A stretch of 64,000 nt of DNA from CAWIHA01 sp963835855 (GTDB lineage: Bacteria; Acidobacteriota; Terriglobia; Bryobacterales; Bryobacteraceae). Below, one piece after another: positions 45,583-52,659 of the stretch. Numbering within the stretch: position 1 is the stretch's first letter; each line of letters begins with the position of its first letter. The stretch is taken from assembly GCA_963835855.1 (NCBI GenBank), contig CAWIHA010000015.1, positions 1 through 64,000 on the forward strand, in the 5' to 3' direction. Under the pieces are notes generated by a model that had not been told where the DNA came from, made no database searches, and worked only from the letters and a program-made list of their open reading frames with translations. Both the position numbers and the translations under genes were made by a program.

Positions 45583-45993
45583 ATGTCACGCTGGCTGGGA
45601 GCAGCTTTGTTTTGCCTCATGACCGGCGCCTTTGCTGCGGGCCAGGATCCGAAACCGGCCCAGCAGCAACAAGCGCCGCCTGAGGAGGACGAGCAGGAGA
45701 AGCCGAAAGAGTATTCCTTCAACCCTCTCCAGGCGGAGAAGGAAATGAACGTCGGCAATTTCTACTTTCACAAGGGGGATTTCAAAGCTGCGGCCGGGCG
45801 TTTCCGTGAGGCAACCAACTGGAACCCGACCGCTCCCGAACCGTACTTGCGCTTGGCGGAGGCGGAGGAAAAGAACAGGTCTTGGAAAGCAGCGCGCGAG
45901 GCCTACGAGAAATTCCTCGCCTTGGCCCCCGATGACAAGCGCGCCCCCGAGGCTCGAAAGAAATTAGAGAAACTTTCCAGGGGCAAGCACTAA
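45583..45993 (+). CDS. Secreted TPR protein
   Basis: 136 residues from the ATG at 45583. A signal peptide (WLGAALFCLMTGAFAAGQ) is followed by a Gln/Glu/Pro-rich linker and two to three tetratricopeptide repeats (EMNVGNFYFHKGDFKAAAGR; YLRLAEAEEKNRSWKAAREA; YEKFLALAPDDKRAPEARKK). BamD and YbgF contain similar repeats, but this protein lacks a lipobox Cys, so it is probably periplasmic. Function unknown. Its stop overlaps the end of the convergent TIR gene by three bases. Confidence 0.85.
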   Translation: MSRWLGAALFCLMTGAFAAGQDPKPAQQQQAPPEEDEQEKPKEYSFNPLQAEKEMNVGNFYFHKGDFKAAAGRFREATNWNPTAPEPYLRLAEAEEKNRSWKAAREAYEKFLALAPDDKRAPEARKKLEKLSRGKH

Positions 45994-46583
45994 GCTGGAA
46001 TCAGCTGTCTGCGATGTTGACGGGTGAGAATCGTGACGATCCGCTGGAACCCGCGCTCCCAGTCCGGAAACAGGTCAATGTACTGAATCTCACGCCGGAT
46101 ACTGGATGGGACCGAACAGCCGTCCAGTCGCACCGGGATTAAGAAAACTTCATCAAGCGGGACGCGGCGGGCGCAATCTAGTGCATAGCGGATTTCGGCC
46201 TGAAACCCGCCCTTCTTGGAAACGGAATTTTGCGAAAAGCACGCGATCACGAAGTCGGTAGACTCTATGGCATCTTCGATGGAACGTGGCCAGTTCTGAC
46301 CGGGCAGCAACTTGCGGCGGTCGAACCAGGGGTCGAACCCTCGCGCCTCGAGGGCATCGTACAGGCGTTCAACTTGGCGCGTATCCTCTTGAACATAAGC
46401 CAGAAAGACCGAGGGAGACGATCGGGCTACGAAGCGATAGCCGCTCTTGCCATGTGGCCGGAACGCGCCCAGGCCGTCGATGAATACCGTCTTGCCCTCT
46501 TCCAGACAGTCGCGGACGATGCGTGCCACGCGTACGGCGGACGTTTTGCTACCGTTTACCACGGCGCCCCGGTGCCTTCCCAC
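45990..46583 (-). CDS. HU-like / TIR domain fusion protein
   Basis: 197 residues from a GTG at 46583; another GTG at 46562 is possible. Residues about 14-50 match the second helix and first strands of HU/IHF DNA-binding proteins (VARIVRDCLEEGKTVFIDGL, then GAFRPHGKSGYRF). Residues about 56-175 form a TIR domain: VFLAYVQEDTRQVERLYDAL, GFDPWFDRRKLLPGQNWPRS, TDFVIACFSQNS, GFQAEIRYAL (candidate catalytic Glu) and VFLIPVRLDG. Bacterial TIR domains often cleave NAD+ or make signal nucleotides in phage defence. The gene overlaps the upstream HU-like gene by 35 bases and is thus coupled with it. A DNA-sensing TIR effector is my inference; I know of no characterised HU-TIR protein. Confidence 0.85.
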   Translation of the reverse strand: MGRHRGAVVNGSKTSAVRVARIVRDCLEEGKTVFIDGLGAFRPHGKSGYRFVARSSPSVFLAYVQEDTRQVERLYDALEARGFDPWFDRRKLLPGQNWPRSIEDAIESTDFVIACFSQNSVSKKGGFQAEIRYALDCARRVPLDEVFLIPVRLDGCSVPSSIRREIQYIDLFPDWERGFQRIVTILTRQHRRQLIPA

Positions 46584-46773
46584 CTTTTTGATCTGGTTCG
46601 AACTCGAATTTCGGCCCCGGCGTGAATTTTCCTAAACCCGGGAGTTGTGCGCTAGCGCCCTTTTTCAGATCAGCGATGATCTGGCTGACTAGGTGGTCCA
46701 ACTGATCGGCAGCTTCGGCTTGCGAGACCCCCGCTTGCTTCGCCAGCCGTGTTGCCAACTCTGGCTTCTTCAT
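46549..46773 (-). CDS. Short HU-like protein, partner of the TIR gene
   Basis: 74 residues. The first 50 follow the HU/IHF helical half and first two strands: MKKPELATRLAKQAGVSQAE, ADQLDHLVSQIIADLKKG and AQLPGLGKFTPGPK. The long DNA-gripping beta arm with its proline is missing; a short basic tail (GGKAPGRRGKR) follows. It may dimerise with itself or with the HU-like part of the TIR protein. Start ATG at 46773, AGGATG eight bases upstream. The two genes form a closed unit: nothing else follows on this strand before the convergent TPR gene. Confidence 0.82.
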   Translation of the reverse strand: MKKPELATRLAKQAGVSQAEAADQLDHLVSQIIADLKKGASAQLPGLGKFTPGPKFEFEPDQKGGKAPGRRGKR

Positions 46774-46999
46774 GTTGATTTCATCCTAACAACGCTGATA
46801 TGGGGCGGACGGTGCAGGAATGAGGGTAAGGGCATCCATTCCATTGAAATAAGGCTGTTTTGGCGTCCAAGGAACGATTGTGACCGGCTCGAGCGACTTA
46901 ATGAAGGTATTTTAATAACTGTTTAAGGGTGAGTTCATGTCGGTTCCGATATCATACGCTCAGACGAGGATATCGTCACTCCAAAGGAGAACTGCAAAA

Positions 47000-47173
47000 A
47001 TGAAGAAACTGATGATTGCCCTGCTCGGCCTGTCACTGATGAGCGGTATGGCCACCGTAGTGTTTGGCCAGGATGCGAAGACCGACGACACAACCAAGAC
47101 GAAGGCAAAGAAGGCGAAGAAGGCAAAGAAGTCCGCAAAGAAGGACGACACCACCAAGATGGAGCAGAAGTAA
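47000..47173 (+). CDS. Small lysine-rich secreted peptide
   Basis: 57 residues: signal peptide MKKLMIALLGLSLMSGMATV with cleavage near VFGQ, and a mature part of about 33 residues made almost only of Lys, Ala, Thr and Asp (DDTTKTKAKKAKKAKKSAKK). It has AAGGAG nine to ten bases before the ATG and a strong terminator behind it, so it is a true single-gene unit. Such peptides recur in Acidobacteriota; a role on the cell surface or in binding anionic polymers is possible but unproven. Confidence 0.8.
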   Translation: MKKLMIALLGLSLMSGMATVVFGQDAKTDDTTKTKAKKAKKAKKSAKKDDTTKMEQK

Positions 47174-47202
47174 GGCTCGCGAATTCTGTTGTTTTCTGGA
47201 TC

Positions 47203-47245
47203 GCCGCGTAGCCTGTTTGCCCGGCTACGCGGCAATCCGGTTTTT
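47203..47245 (+). terminator. Rho-independent terminator after the lysine-rich peptide gene
   Basis: A perfect 11-base stem (GCCGCGTAGCC with GGCTACGCGGC) and a nine-base loop are followed, after seven bases, by TTTTT. Confidence 0.8.
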
Positions 47246-47284
47246 ATTCCCTCCCTCCTCCCGAACAAATCTCCCTTCCCGTAA

Positions 47285-47324
47285 TTGACAGTTCTTCGGC
47301 TGTATTCAATAATCTCTACGTAGA
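47285..47324 (+). promoter_or_regulatory. Promoter and operator of rrf2-cysK
   Basis: TTGACA (47285-47290), 17-base spacer, AATAAT (47308-47313). Immediately after it the perfect palindrome TCTACGTAGA (47315-47324) covers the expected transcription start; wider arms CTCTA and TAGAG flank it. An autoregulating Rrf2 dimer bound here would block initiation. Confidence 0.7.
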
Positions 47325-47351
47325 TAGAGGGGATTGCTTCGAGCTGATTTG

Positions 47352-47777
47352 ATGAATATCTCTGTTAAAGGCGAGTACGCGCTCCACGCGGTGTTTGACC
47401 TGGCCTCGCAACCCCCTGGGCAGCCGGTTCGGATCGCGGACATTGCCAGGAGGCAGAAAATCCCACAGAAATTCCTGGAATTAATCCTGGCCAGCCTGAA
47501 GCAAGGCGGGTTTGTGGAATCGCGGCGCGGAGCCGAGGGCGGATATTTGCTGGCGCGGACGGCAGACGCCATCAAGGTGGGCGAGGTACTGCATTTTATT
47601 GAAGGAACGCGCGACGAGAAGTCACGCGTTCGCCGGCAGGCGGATTCACCGTTTTCGGACATGTGGCAGAGGGTGAATCGCTCGGTTTCCGAGGTCTTGG
47701 ACCAGACCTCGTTCGCCGACCTACAAAGGGCTTGGAAGGAAAAGCGCGCCAAGTTCGTGCCCAACTGGGAGATATAA
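47352..47777 (+). CDS. Rrf2-family transcriptional regulator (CymR-like)
   Basis: 141 residues from the ATG at 47352. The winged helix shows the family start MNISVKGEYALHAVFDLASQ, IADIARRQKIPQKFLELILA and SLKQGGFVESRRGAEGGYLL. The three cysteines that hold an iron-sulphur cluster in IscR and NsrR are absent, so it is of the CymR type, which in Firmicutes senses cysteine supply together with CysK. cysK follows after five bases, so joint control of cysteine synthesis is likely. A TTG at 47334 is a weaker start. Confidence 0.88.
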   Translation: MNISVKGEYALHAVFDLASQPPGQPVRIADIARRQKIPQKFLELILASLKQGGFVESRRGAEGGYLLARTADAIKVGEVLHFIEGTRDEKSRVRRQADSPFSDMWQRVNRSVSEVLDQTSFADLQRAWKEKRAKFVPNWEI

Positions 47778-47782
47778 CCCGC

Positions 47783-48739
47783 TTGATATACGCAGACAAT
47801 TCGCTGAGCATAGGCCGGACGCCGCTGGTGCGGCTGAACCGTGTTGGACAAGGAGCGCCGGCGACTCTGGTTGCAAAGATCGAGGGACGCAACCCGGCGC
47901 ATTCGGTGAAGTGCCGCATCGGCGCTTCGATGATCTGGGACGCCGAGAAGCGCGGCATTCTGAAGCCAGGCAAGGAGCTGATCGAGCCGACGAGCGGTAA
48001 CACAGGAATCGCGCTGGCCTTTGTGGGCGCGGCGCGGGGCTATCCGGTCACGCTCACCATGCCCGAAACGATGTCGATTGAACGGCGGAAGGTGCTCAAA
48101 GTACTCGGCGCCAAGCTGATCTTGACCGACGGCTCGGAGGGCATGACCGCAGCTATCGAGCGTTGCGAAGCGATGGTGGCGGCAGATCCCAACCGCTACG
48201 TGCTGCTCCAGCAGTTCAAGAATCCAGCGAACCCGGACATCCATTTCAAGACCACGGGTCCCGAGATCTGGGAGGATACTGACGGCGCGATCGATGTGCT
48301 GGTTGCGGGTGTAGGCACAGGCGGGACGATCACGGGAATTTCGCGCTACATCAAGAAGCAGATGGGCAAGAAGATCATCAGCGTGGCTGTGGAGCCCACG
48401 ACTAGTGCGGTGATCTCGCAGACACTGCATCGCCAACCGCTGCGGCCCGGCCCACATGCCATTCAAGGAATCGGCGCGGGGTTCATCCCGGATACGCTGG
48501 ATCTATCGCTGGTGGATCGTGTGGAGCCGGTGACGAGCGAAGAGTCGATTGAAATGGCCCGGCGACTGGCCAAAGAAGAAGGCATTCTTGCGGGAATTTC
48601 CGGTGGCGCAGCAACCGCCGCCGCGGTGCGTCTGGCGCAATCGCCGGAGTTCAGAGGGAAGATGTTCGTGGTGGTGCTCCCCGATGCAGCGGAGCGATAT
48701 CTCACCAGCCCGCTATTCGATGGGCTCTTCGACGAATAA
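47783..48739 (+). CDS. cysK: Cysteine synthase A
   Basis: 318 residues. O-acetylserine sulfhydrylase, a PLP enzyme that makes cysteine from O-acetylserine and sulphide. The PLP lysine lies in NPAHSVKCRIGASMIWDA, the substrate loop in PTSGNTGIALA, the phosphate loop in GVGTGGTITG, and the end pattern in GISGGAATAAA. The start is TTG at 47783 (IYADNSLSIGRTPLVRLN), with GGGAG about 11 bases upstream inside the rrf2 end. In Firmicutes, CysK binds CymR as a regulatory partner; the same is possible here. Confidence 0.96.
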   Translation: MIYADNSLSIGRTPLVRLNRVGQGAPATLVAKIEGRNPAHSVKCRIGASMIWDAEKRGILKPGKELIEPTSGNTGIALAFVGAARGYPVTLTMPETMSIERRKVLKVLGAKLILTDGSEGMTAAIERCEAMVAADPNRYVLLQQFKNPANPDIHFKTTGPEIWEDTDGAIDVLVAGVGTGGTITGISRYIKKQMGKKIISVAVEPTTSAVISQTLHRQPLRPGPHAIQGIGAGFIPDTLDLSLVDRVEPVTSEESIEMARRLAKEEGILAGISGGAATAAAVRLAQSPEFRGKMFVVVLPDAAERYLTSPLFDGLFDE

Positions 48740-48779
48740 CCCCCGCGTGTCTGCGACACGTTACAAAACGACTTAAATT

Positions 48780-48820
48780 AGCGGGCGCATTATTGGGTGA
48801 TAGGGGTGAGTGCGCCCGCT
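48780..48820. terminator. Hairpin downstream of cysK
   Basis: AGCGGGCGCA and TGCGCCCGCT form a perfect ten-base stem with a 21-base loop. No T-run follows on either strand, so it may be a factor-dependent stop or an mRNA-protecting hairpin. The remaining 200 bases up to 49029 hold nothing else I can name. Confidence 0.45.
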
Positions 48821-49029
48821 GTCGTAACGGGGATTGCCTATAAGACGCGAGCGCGAATGATTTCGTTCCGTTGAACGCCAGAATATTTTCCGATTGTAAG
48901 GAATGTAACAGCTAGTGTCTCTGGCGTCCCAAAAACGCACGGATCGCGCACGGAAGTTAACGAATTCTTAATGCCTGTACGGCGCACGCGCTGATCCGAT
49001 TCCAGGCGTAAGTTAAAATCGTTCGCAGG

Positions 49030-49941
49030 ATGAGACTGGTGGCGGCACTGATCCTTGTTTGCGCGATGGAGGCACAGGTGCCGCCGAATCCAGGCGGGGC
49101 CAGCACGCCCGGGCCCGAGACGGAGACACCTGCTTTGCTGCACAACGACGGCAAGCCCATGCTGATTCCGTTTGCGTGCACCGAAGAAGACATGGAGTGG
49201 GCCGGGATGACCTGCTCAGAAGAACAGCCTTGCCCGGTGTATCTGGAACTCTCGGCGGTTGAGAATTTGGGCAACCGGCTGATCGCGCTGGGAAATATCC
49301 ACAATGAAACCACCACTCTCGATTCTTTGATCCTTTTGAGCGAGGATGCGGGCGCGACGTGGCGGGAGCCATACGAGCGGATGCGAGGTGTTGGGGTCGA
49401 CCACATCCAGTTCCTCGATTTTCAGAACGGCTGGATCAGCGGCGAGACGCTGGTTCCGGTGTCGCGGGATCCATTTCTGCTAATCACGTCGGATGGGGGG
49501 AAGAACTGGCGGCTACGCCCGGTAGTGGCCGACGGCATTGGCGGAGGGATCCAACAATTCCATTTTGACTCGGCTACCAACGGCGCGTTAGTGCTGGACC
49601 GGATGCAAAGCTCCGAATCGTCGCGCTACCAGTTGTACGAAACGCCGAATGGCGGCGAGACCTGGATGATCCGGCGCACGAGCGAGCGGCCGCTCGAGAT
49701 CCCAAGGGCTGCCCAGGCCCCGGCGGATAGTGACTGGAGAATCCACGCTGACGCACGCTCGAAATCGTTCGCGATCGAAAAGCGCAAGGATGACCACTGG
49801 AGCGCGGTGGCGAATTTCCTGGTGCAGATTGGAGTGTGCAAGCCAGTTTCCCGTCCTGCGCCGGCGCCACCCGCGGAAGGGGACACGGCTCCAAAACCCG
49901 AGAACCTGCCGACCTTTCAAGTCAAGCCACCAAAGCGATGA
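49030..49941 (+). CDS. Secreted BNR-repeat-like (sialidase/photosystem-stability-type) protein
   Basis: 303 residues. A short signal peptide (MRLVAALILVCAMEAQ) precedes a beta-propeller-like protein with Asp-box/BNR elements: LILLSEDAGATWREPYER, LLITSDGGKNWRLRP and YETPNGGETWMIRRT. Four cysteines lie near the N-terminus. Such propellers bind glycans or act as assembly factors; no active site is visible. The C-terminus is Pro-rich. The stop overlaps the start of the hydantoinase gene (ATGA), although a common role is not obvious. Confidence 0.75.
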   Translation: MRLVAALILVCAMEAQVPPNPGGASTPGPETETPALLHNDGKPMLIPFACTEEDMEWAGMTCSEEQPCPVYLELSAVENLGNRLIALGNIHNETTTLDSLILLSEDAGATWREPYERMRGVGVDHIQFLDFQNGWISGETLVPVSRDPFLLITSDGGKNWRLRPVVADGIGGGIQQFHFDSATNGALVLDRMQSSESSRYQLYETPNGGETWMIRRTSERPLEIPRAAQAPADSDWRIHADARSKSFAIEKRKDDHWSAVANFLVQIGVCKPVSRPAPAPPAEGDTAPKPENLPTFQVKPPKR

Positions 49942-51521
49942 AGCCCCACGGACTGGCACGAACCGGTGCGATAGAACTGGAACTGTTCCGGAACCTATTC
50001 GTCTCCATCGCAGAGGAAATGGGCGTGGTGCTGCGCAAGACGGCGTACTCGGCCAACATCAAAGAGCGGCGAGATTATTCCTGTGCGGTGTACGACGCTC
50101 GCGGCGAGACGGTGGCCATGGGCGATCACATGCCGGTGCACCTGGGTGCGATGCCTCTCTCGGTGCGGCACGCCATTGACGCGTTGCGGCTGGGTCCGGG
50201 CGATGTGGCGATCGTGAATGACCCATTCCAGGGCGGTACGCATCTGCCCGATATCACGGCGGTAGCGGGCGCGTTTCTCAAGGGACACAGGCGGCCGGCT
50301 TTCTATGTGGCAAACCGGGCGCACCACGCTGATGTAGGAGGGATGAGCCCGGGATCGATGCCGCTGGCGAGGGAGATTTTTCAAGAAGGGATTCGCATTC
50401 CGCCGGTGTTGCTGGTGCGTGCCGGTGTTGTCGAAGACGGCCTAATGCGGCTGTTGCTAGCGAACGTGCGGACGCCGGAGGAAAGGGAAGGGGATCTGCT
50501 GGCCCAGATGATGGCGAACCGGCGCGGCGAGGAGCGCCTCGGCGAGATCGTTGGCAAGTACGGGCTGGGGCGCGTGGAGCGCAATATGCGTGACCTGCAA
50601 GACTACAGCGAACGCATGACGCGTGCGGCGATCAGAAAGCTGCGCAATGGGGTTTACCGTTTCAAAGACTACTTGGACGGCGACGGGGTCACGGGCGAAC
50701 CGGTGAAGATCCAGGTGACCATCAAGATTCAGGGCGAAAATGCGGAGGTGGACTTCACGGGATCGGATGCGCAGGTGGACGGACCCGTGAACGCCAACTT
50801 TGCGGTGGCGCTCTCAGCCACGATGTACGCGTTTCGGTGCCTGATGGCGGACGATGTGCCGTACACGGCCGGACTACTACGGCCCATCCGGATCGTGGCG
50901 CCGGAGCGGACAGTGGTGAATGCGGGTCTACCGGCCGCGATGGCGGCGGGCAATGTGGAGACATCACAGCGCATCACCGATGTGGTTCTGGGCGCGCTGG
51001 CGCAGGCGGCGCCGGACCGCATTCCGGCGGCGAGTTCGGGCACGATGAACAACCTCTCGCTTGGCGGCTGGGACCCGCGGCGGGGGCGGACGTTCGCCTA
51101 CTACGAAACGATTGCAGGCGGCATGGGGGCGTCGGCGGTGGGGCCGGGTGAGAACGCGATTCACACGCACATGACGAACAGCTGGAACACGCCGATTGAG
51201 GCATTTGAGAGGCAATATCCGTTGCGGGTGCGGCGGTACGGGGTGCGGCGCGGATCGGGCGGCCGGGGAAAGCACACGGGTGGAGACGGGATCGTACGGG
51301 AGATCGAATTTCTCGCGCCGTGCGATGTGACGATCCTTTCCGACCGGCGAACGCGAGGACCGTATGGACTCGCCGGTGGCGATGCGGGGGCGACGGGGCG
51401 GAACACGCTTCTTCGTGGTAGAGAACGCCTGAAGATTGCGGGGAAGGCGAACTTCCGGGTGCACGCTGGAAACGTGTTGCGGGTGGAGACGCCGGGTGGA
51501 GGAGGGTGGGGGAAAGAGTAA
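49938..51521 (+). CDS. Hydantoinase B / oxoprolinase family protein
   Basis: 527 residues, start ATG at 49938 in an ATGA overlap. The sequence fits HyuB: IELELFRNLFVSIAEEMGVV, LRKTAYSANIKERRDYSCAV, NDPFQGGTHLPDITAVAGAF, NRAHHADVGGMSPGSMPL and a C-terminal part with LRVRRYGVRRGSGGRGKHTG. The family takes part in ATP-dependent opening of hydantoins, 5-oxoproline or in acetone carboxylation, always with a HyuA subunit. No hyuA is next to it, so the partner must be elsewhere or the gene works alone. A heptamer repeat begins right behind the stop. Confidence 0.9.
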   Translation: MKPHGLARTGAIELELFRNLFVSIAEEMGVVLRKTAYSANIKERRDYSCAVYDARGETVAMGDHMPVHLGAMPLSVRHAIDALRLGPGDVAIVNDPFQGGTHLPDITAVAGAFLKGHRRPAFYVANRAHHADVGGMSPGSMPLAREIFQEGIRIPPVLLVRAGVVEDGLMRLLLANVRTPEEREGDLLAQMMANRRGEERLGEIVGKYGLGRVERNMRDLQDYSERMTRAAIRKLRNGVYRFKDYLDGDGVTGEPVKIQVTIKIQGENAEVDFTGSDAQVDGPVNANFAVALSATMYAFRCLMADDVPYTAGLLRPIRIVAPERTVVNAGLPAAMAAGNVETSQRITDVVLGALAQAAPDRIPAASSGTMNNLSLGGWDPRRGRTFAYYETIAGGMGASAVGPGENAIHTHMTNSWNTPIEAFERQYPLRVRRYGVRRGSGGRGKHTGGDGIVREIEFLAPCDVTILSDRRTRGPYGLAGGDAGATGRNTLLRGRERLKIAGKANFRVHAGNVLRVETPGGGGWGKE

Positions 51522-51522
51522 A

Positions 51523-51583
51523 GGCGAAAGGCAAAAGGCAAAAGGCAAAAGGCAAAAGGCAAAAGGCAAAAGGCAAAAGGCAA
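51523..51583. repeat. Tandem heptamer repeat (GGCAAAA)
   Basis: About eight copies of GGCAAAA follow the hydantoinase stop without interruption. On the minus strand the unit reads TTTTGCC. It ends near 51583, about 90 bases before the DUF1385 gene. It has no known function and may vary in copy number by polymerase slippage. Confidence 0.9.
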
Positions 51584-51675
51584 GGTGGTCCTCAGCAGGA
51601 TCGTTTAGGCCGCTGCGCCGGCGGTGTAAGCGGGAAACTTGGGATTTCGCCGTATAATGGTGGGAAAGGAGTTTT

Positions 51676-52653
51676 GTGTCGCTTCGGAAGTTCCTGCGGC
51701 TTGCCGCGCATATCCAGATGATGCCCGTGCTCGAAAGTGGCGAGGAGACGCTCGTCGGCGGGCAGGCGGTGATTGAAGGGGTGATGATGCGGGCGCCGCA
51801 CAGCTATTGTGTTGCTGTGCGCAAGCCCTCGGGCGAAATTATTACGAACGAAATGCCCGTGCCGCGGATGTCGGAGAAATACAAGCTTTTCAAGTATCCG
51901 GGAATTCGCGGGCTGGGGGTTCTTGGGCAGGCGATGTCGCTGGGCATTAAGGCCTTGCGTTTTTCGTCCAACACCGCACTCGATGATGGCAAGACCGAGG
52001 CGAAGCCGAAGGAGATTTCGTCTTCGGCGATGGCTCTTCAAATCCTGTTCTCTTTTGCCTTTTTCATCTTTCTATACAAATTCGTCCCGCTGTATCTGGC
52101 GACCTGGTTGGGGAAGGCGTATCCAGCGGTCAACGGGCGGCTGGCGTTCAATGCCGTGGACGGAGTGATCCGCCTGGCGATTTTTCTTAGCTTCCTGTTC
52201 TTAATGTCGCGCTCGAAGGATATCCGGCGGGTGTTTGAATATCATGGTGCGGAACACAAGGTCGTGTTCAATTTTGAATCGGGCAAACCGGTAACGGTGG
52301 AGAACGCCCAGACCTTCACGACGTTTCACCCGCGTTGCGGGACGAGCTTCCTGCTGGTCGTGATGGTGATCTCGATGATCGTCTACACGCTGATACCGTT
52401 TCAGGGTTTCGGGATGAAGCTGCTGAGCCGCATCCTTCTGCTGCCGGTGATCACGGGGCTGAGCTATGAACTGATCCGGTTTGCCGCCAAGCGGCGCGGA
52501 TCGTTCCTGGCGCTGCTGACCGCGCCAGGCCTATGGCTGCAACGCATCACCACGCAACCACCTTCCAACGAGCAGGCCGAGGTGGCGATCTGCGCTCTTG
52601 ACCACGCCATGGCGCTCGAAACGGCGCAGGGCGGCGAGCTGGTCATCGCCTAA
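51676..52653 (+). CDS. DUF1385 membrane protein
   Basis: 325 residues from a GTG at 51676 with AAGGAG eight bases upstream. Family marks: VGGQAVIEGVMMRAPHSYCV, RGLGVLGQAMSLGIKALRFS, then EYHGAEHKVVFNFE and FHPRCGTSFLLVVM. About five membrane helices. The family (YqhQ in Bacillus) is of unknown biochemical function and often stands directly before prfA and prmC, as here (six-base gap to prfA). HGAEH and the single Cys suggest a metal site. Confidence 0.88.
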   Translation: MSLRKFLRLAAHIQMMPVLESGEETLVGGQAVIEGVMMRAPHSYCVAVRKPSGEIITNEMPVPRMSEKYKLFKYPGIRGLGVLGQAMSLGIKALRFSSNTALDDGKTEAKPKEISSSAMALQILFSFAFFIFLYKFVPLYLATWLGKAYPAVNGRLAFNAVDGVIRLAIFLSFLFLMSRSKDIRRVFEYHGAEHKVVFNFESGKPVTVENAQTFTTFHPRCGTSFLLVVMVISMIVYTLIPFQGFGMKLLSRILLLPVITGLSYELIRFAAKRRGSFLALLTAPGLWLQRITTQPPSNEQAEVAICALDHAMALETAQGGELVIA

Positions 52654-52659
52654 CCACAC

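Noticed and set aside
50964..51583. Minus-strand ORFs that start with MPFAFCLLPFAF repeats
   Set aside because: They only translate the GGCAAAA array and then run antisense through the hydantoinase gene.
51523..51583. CRISPR array
   Set aside because: The units are seven bases long and directly adjacent, without spacers.
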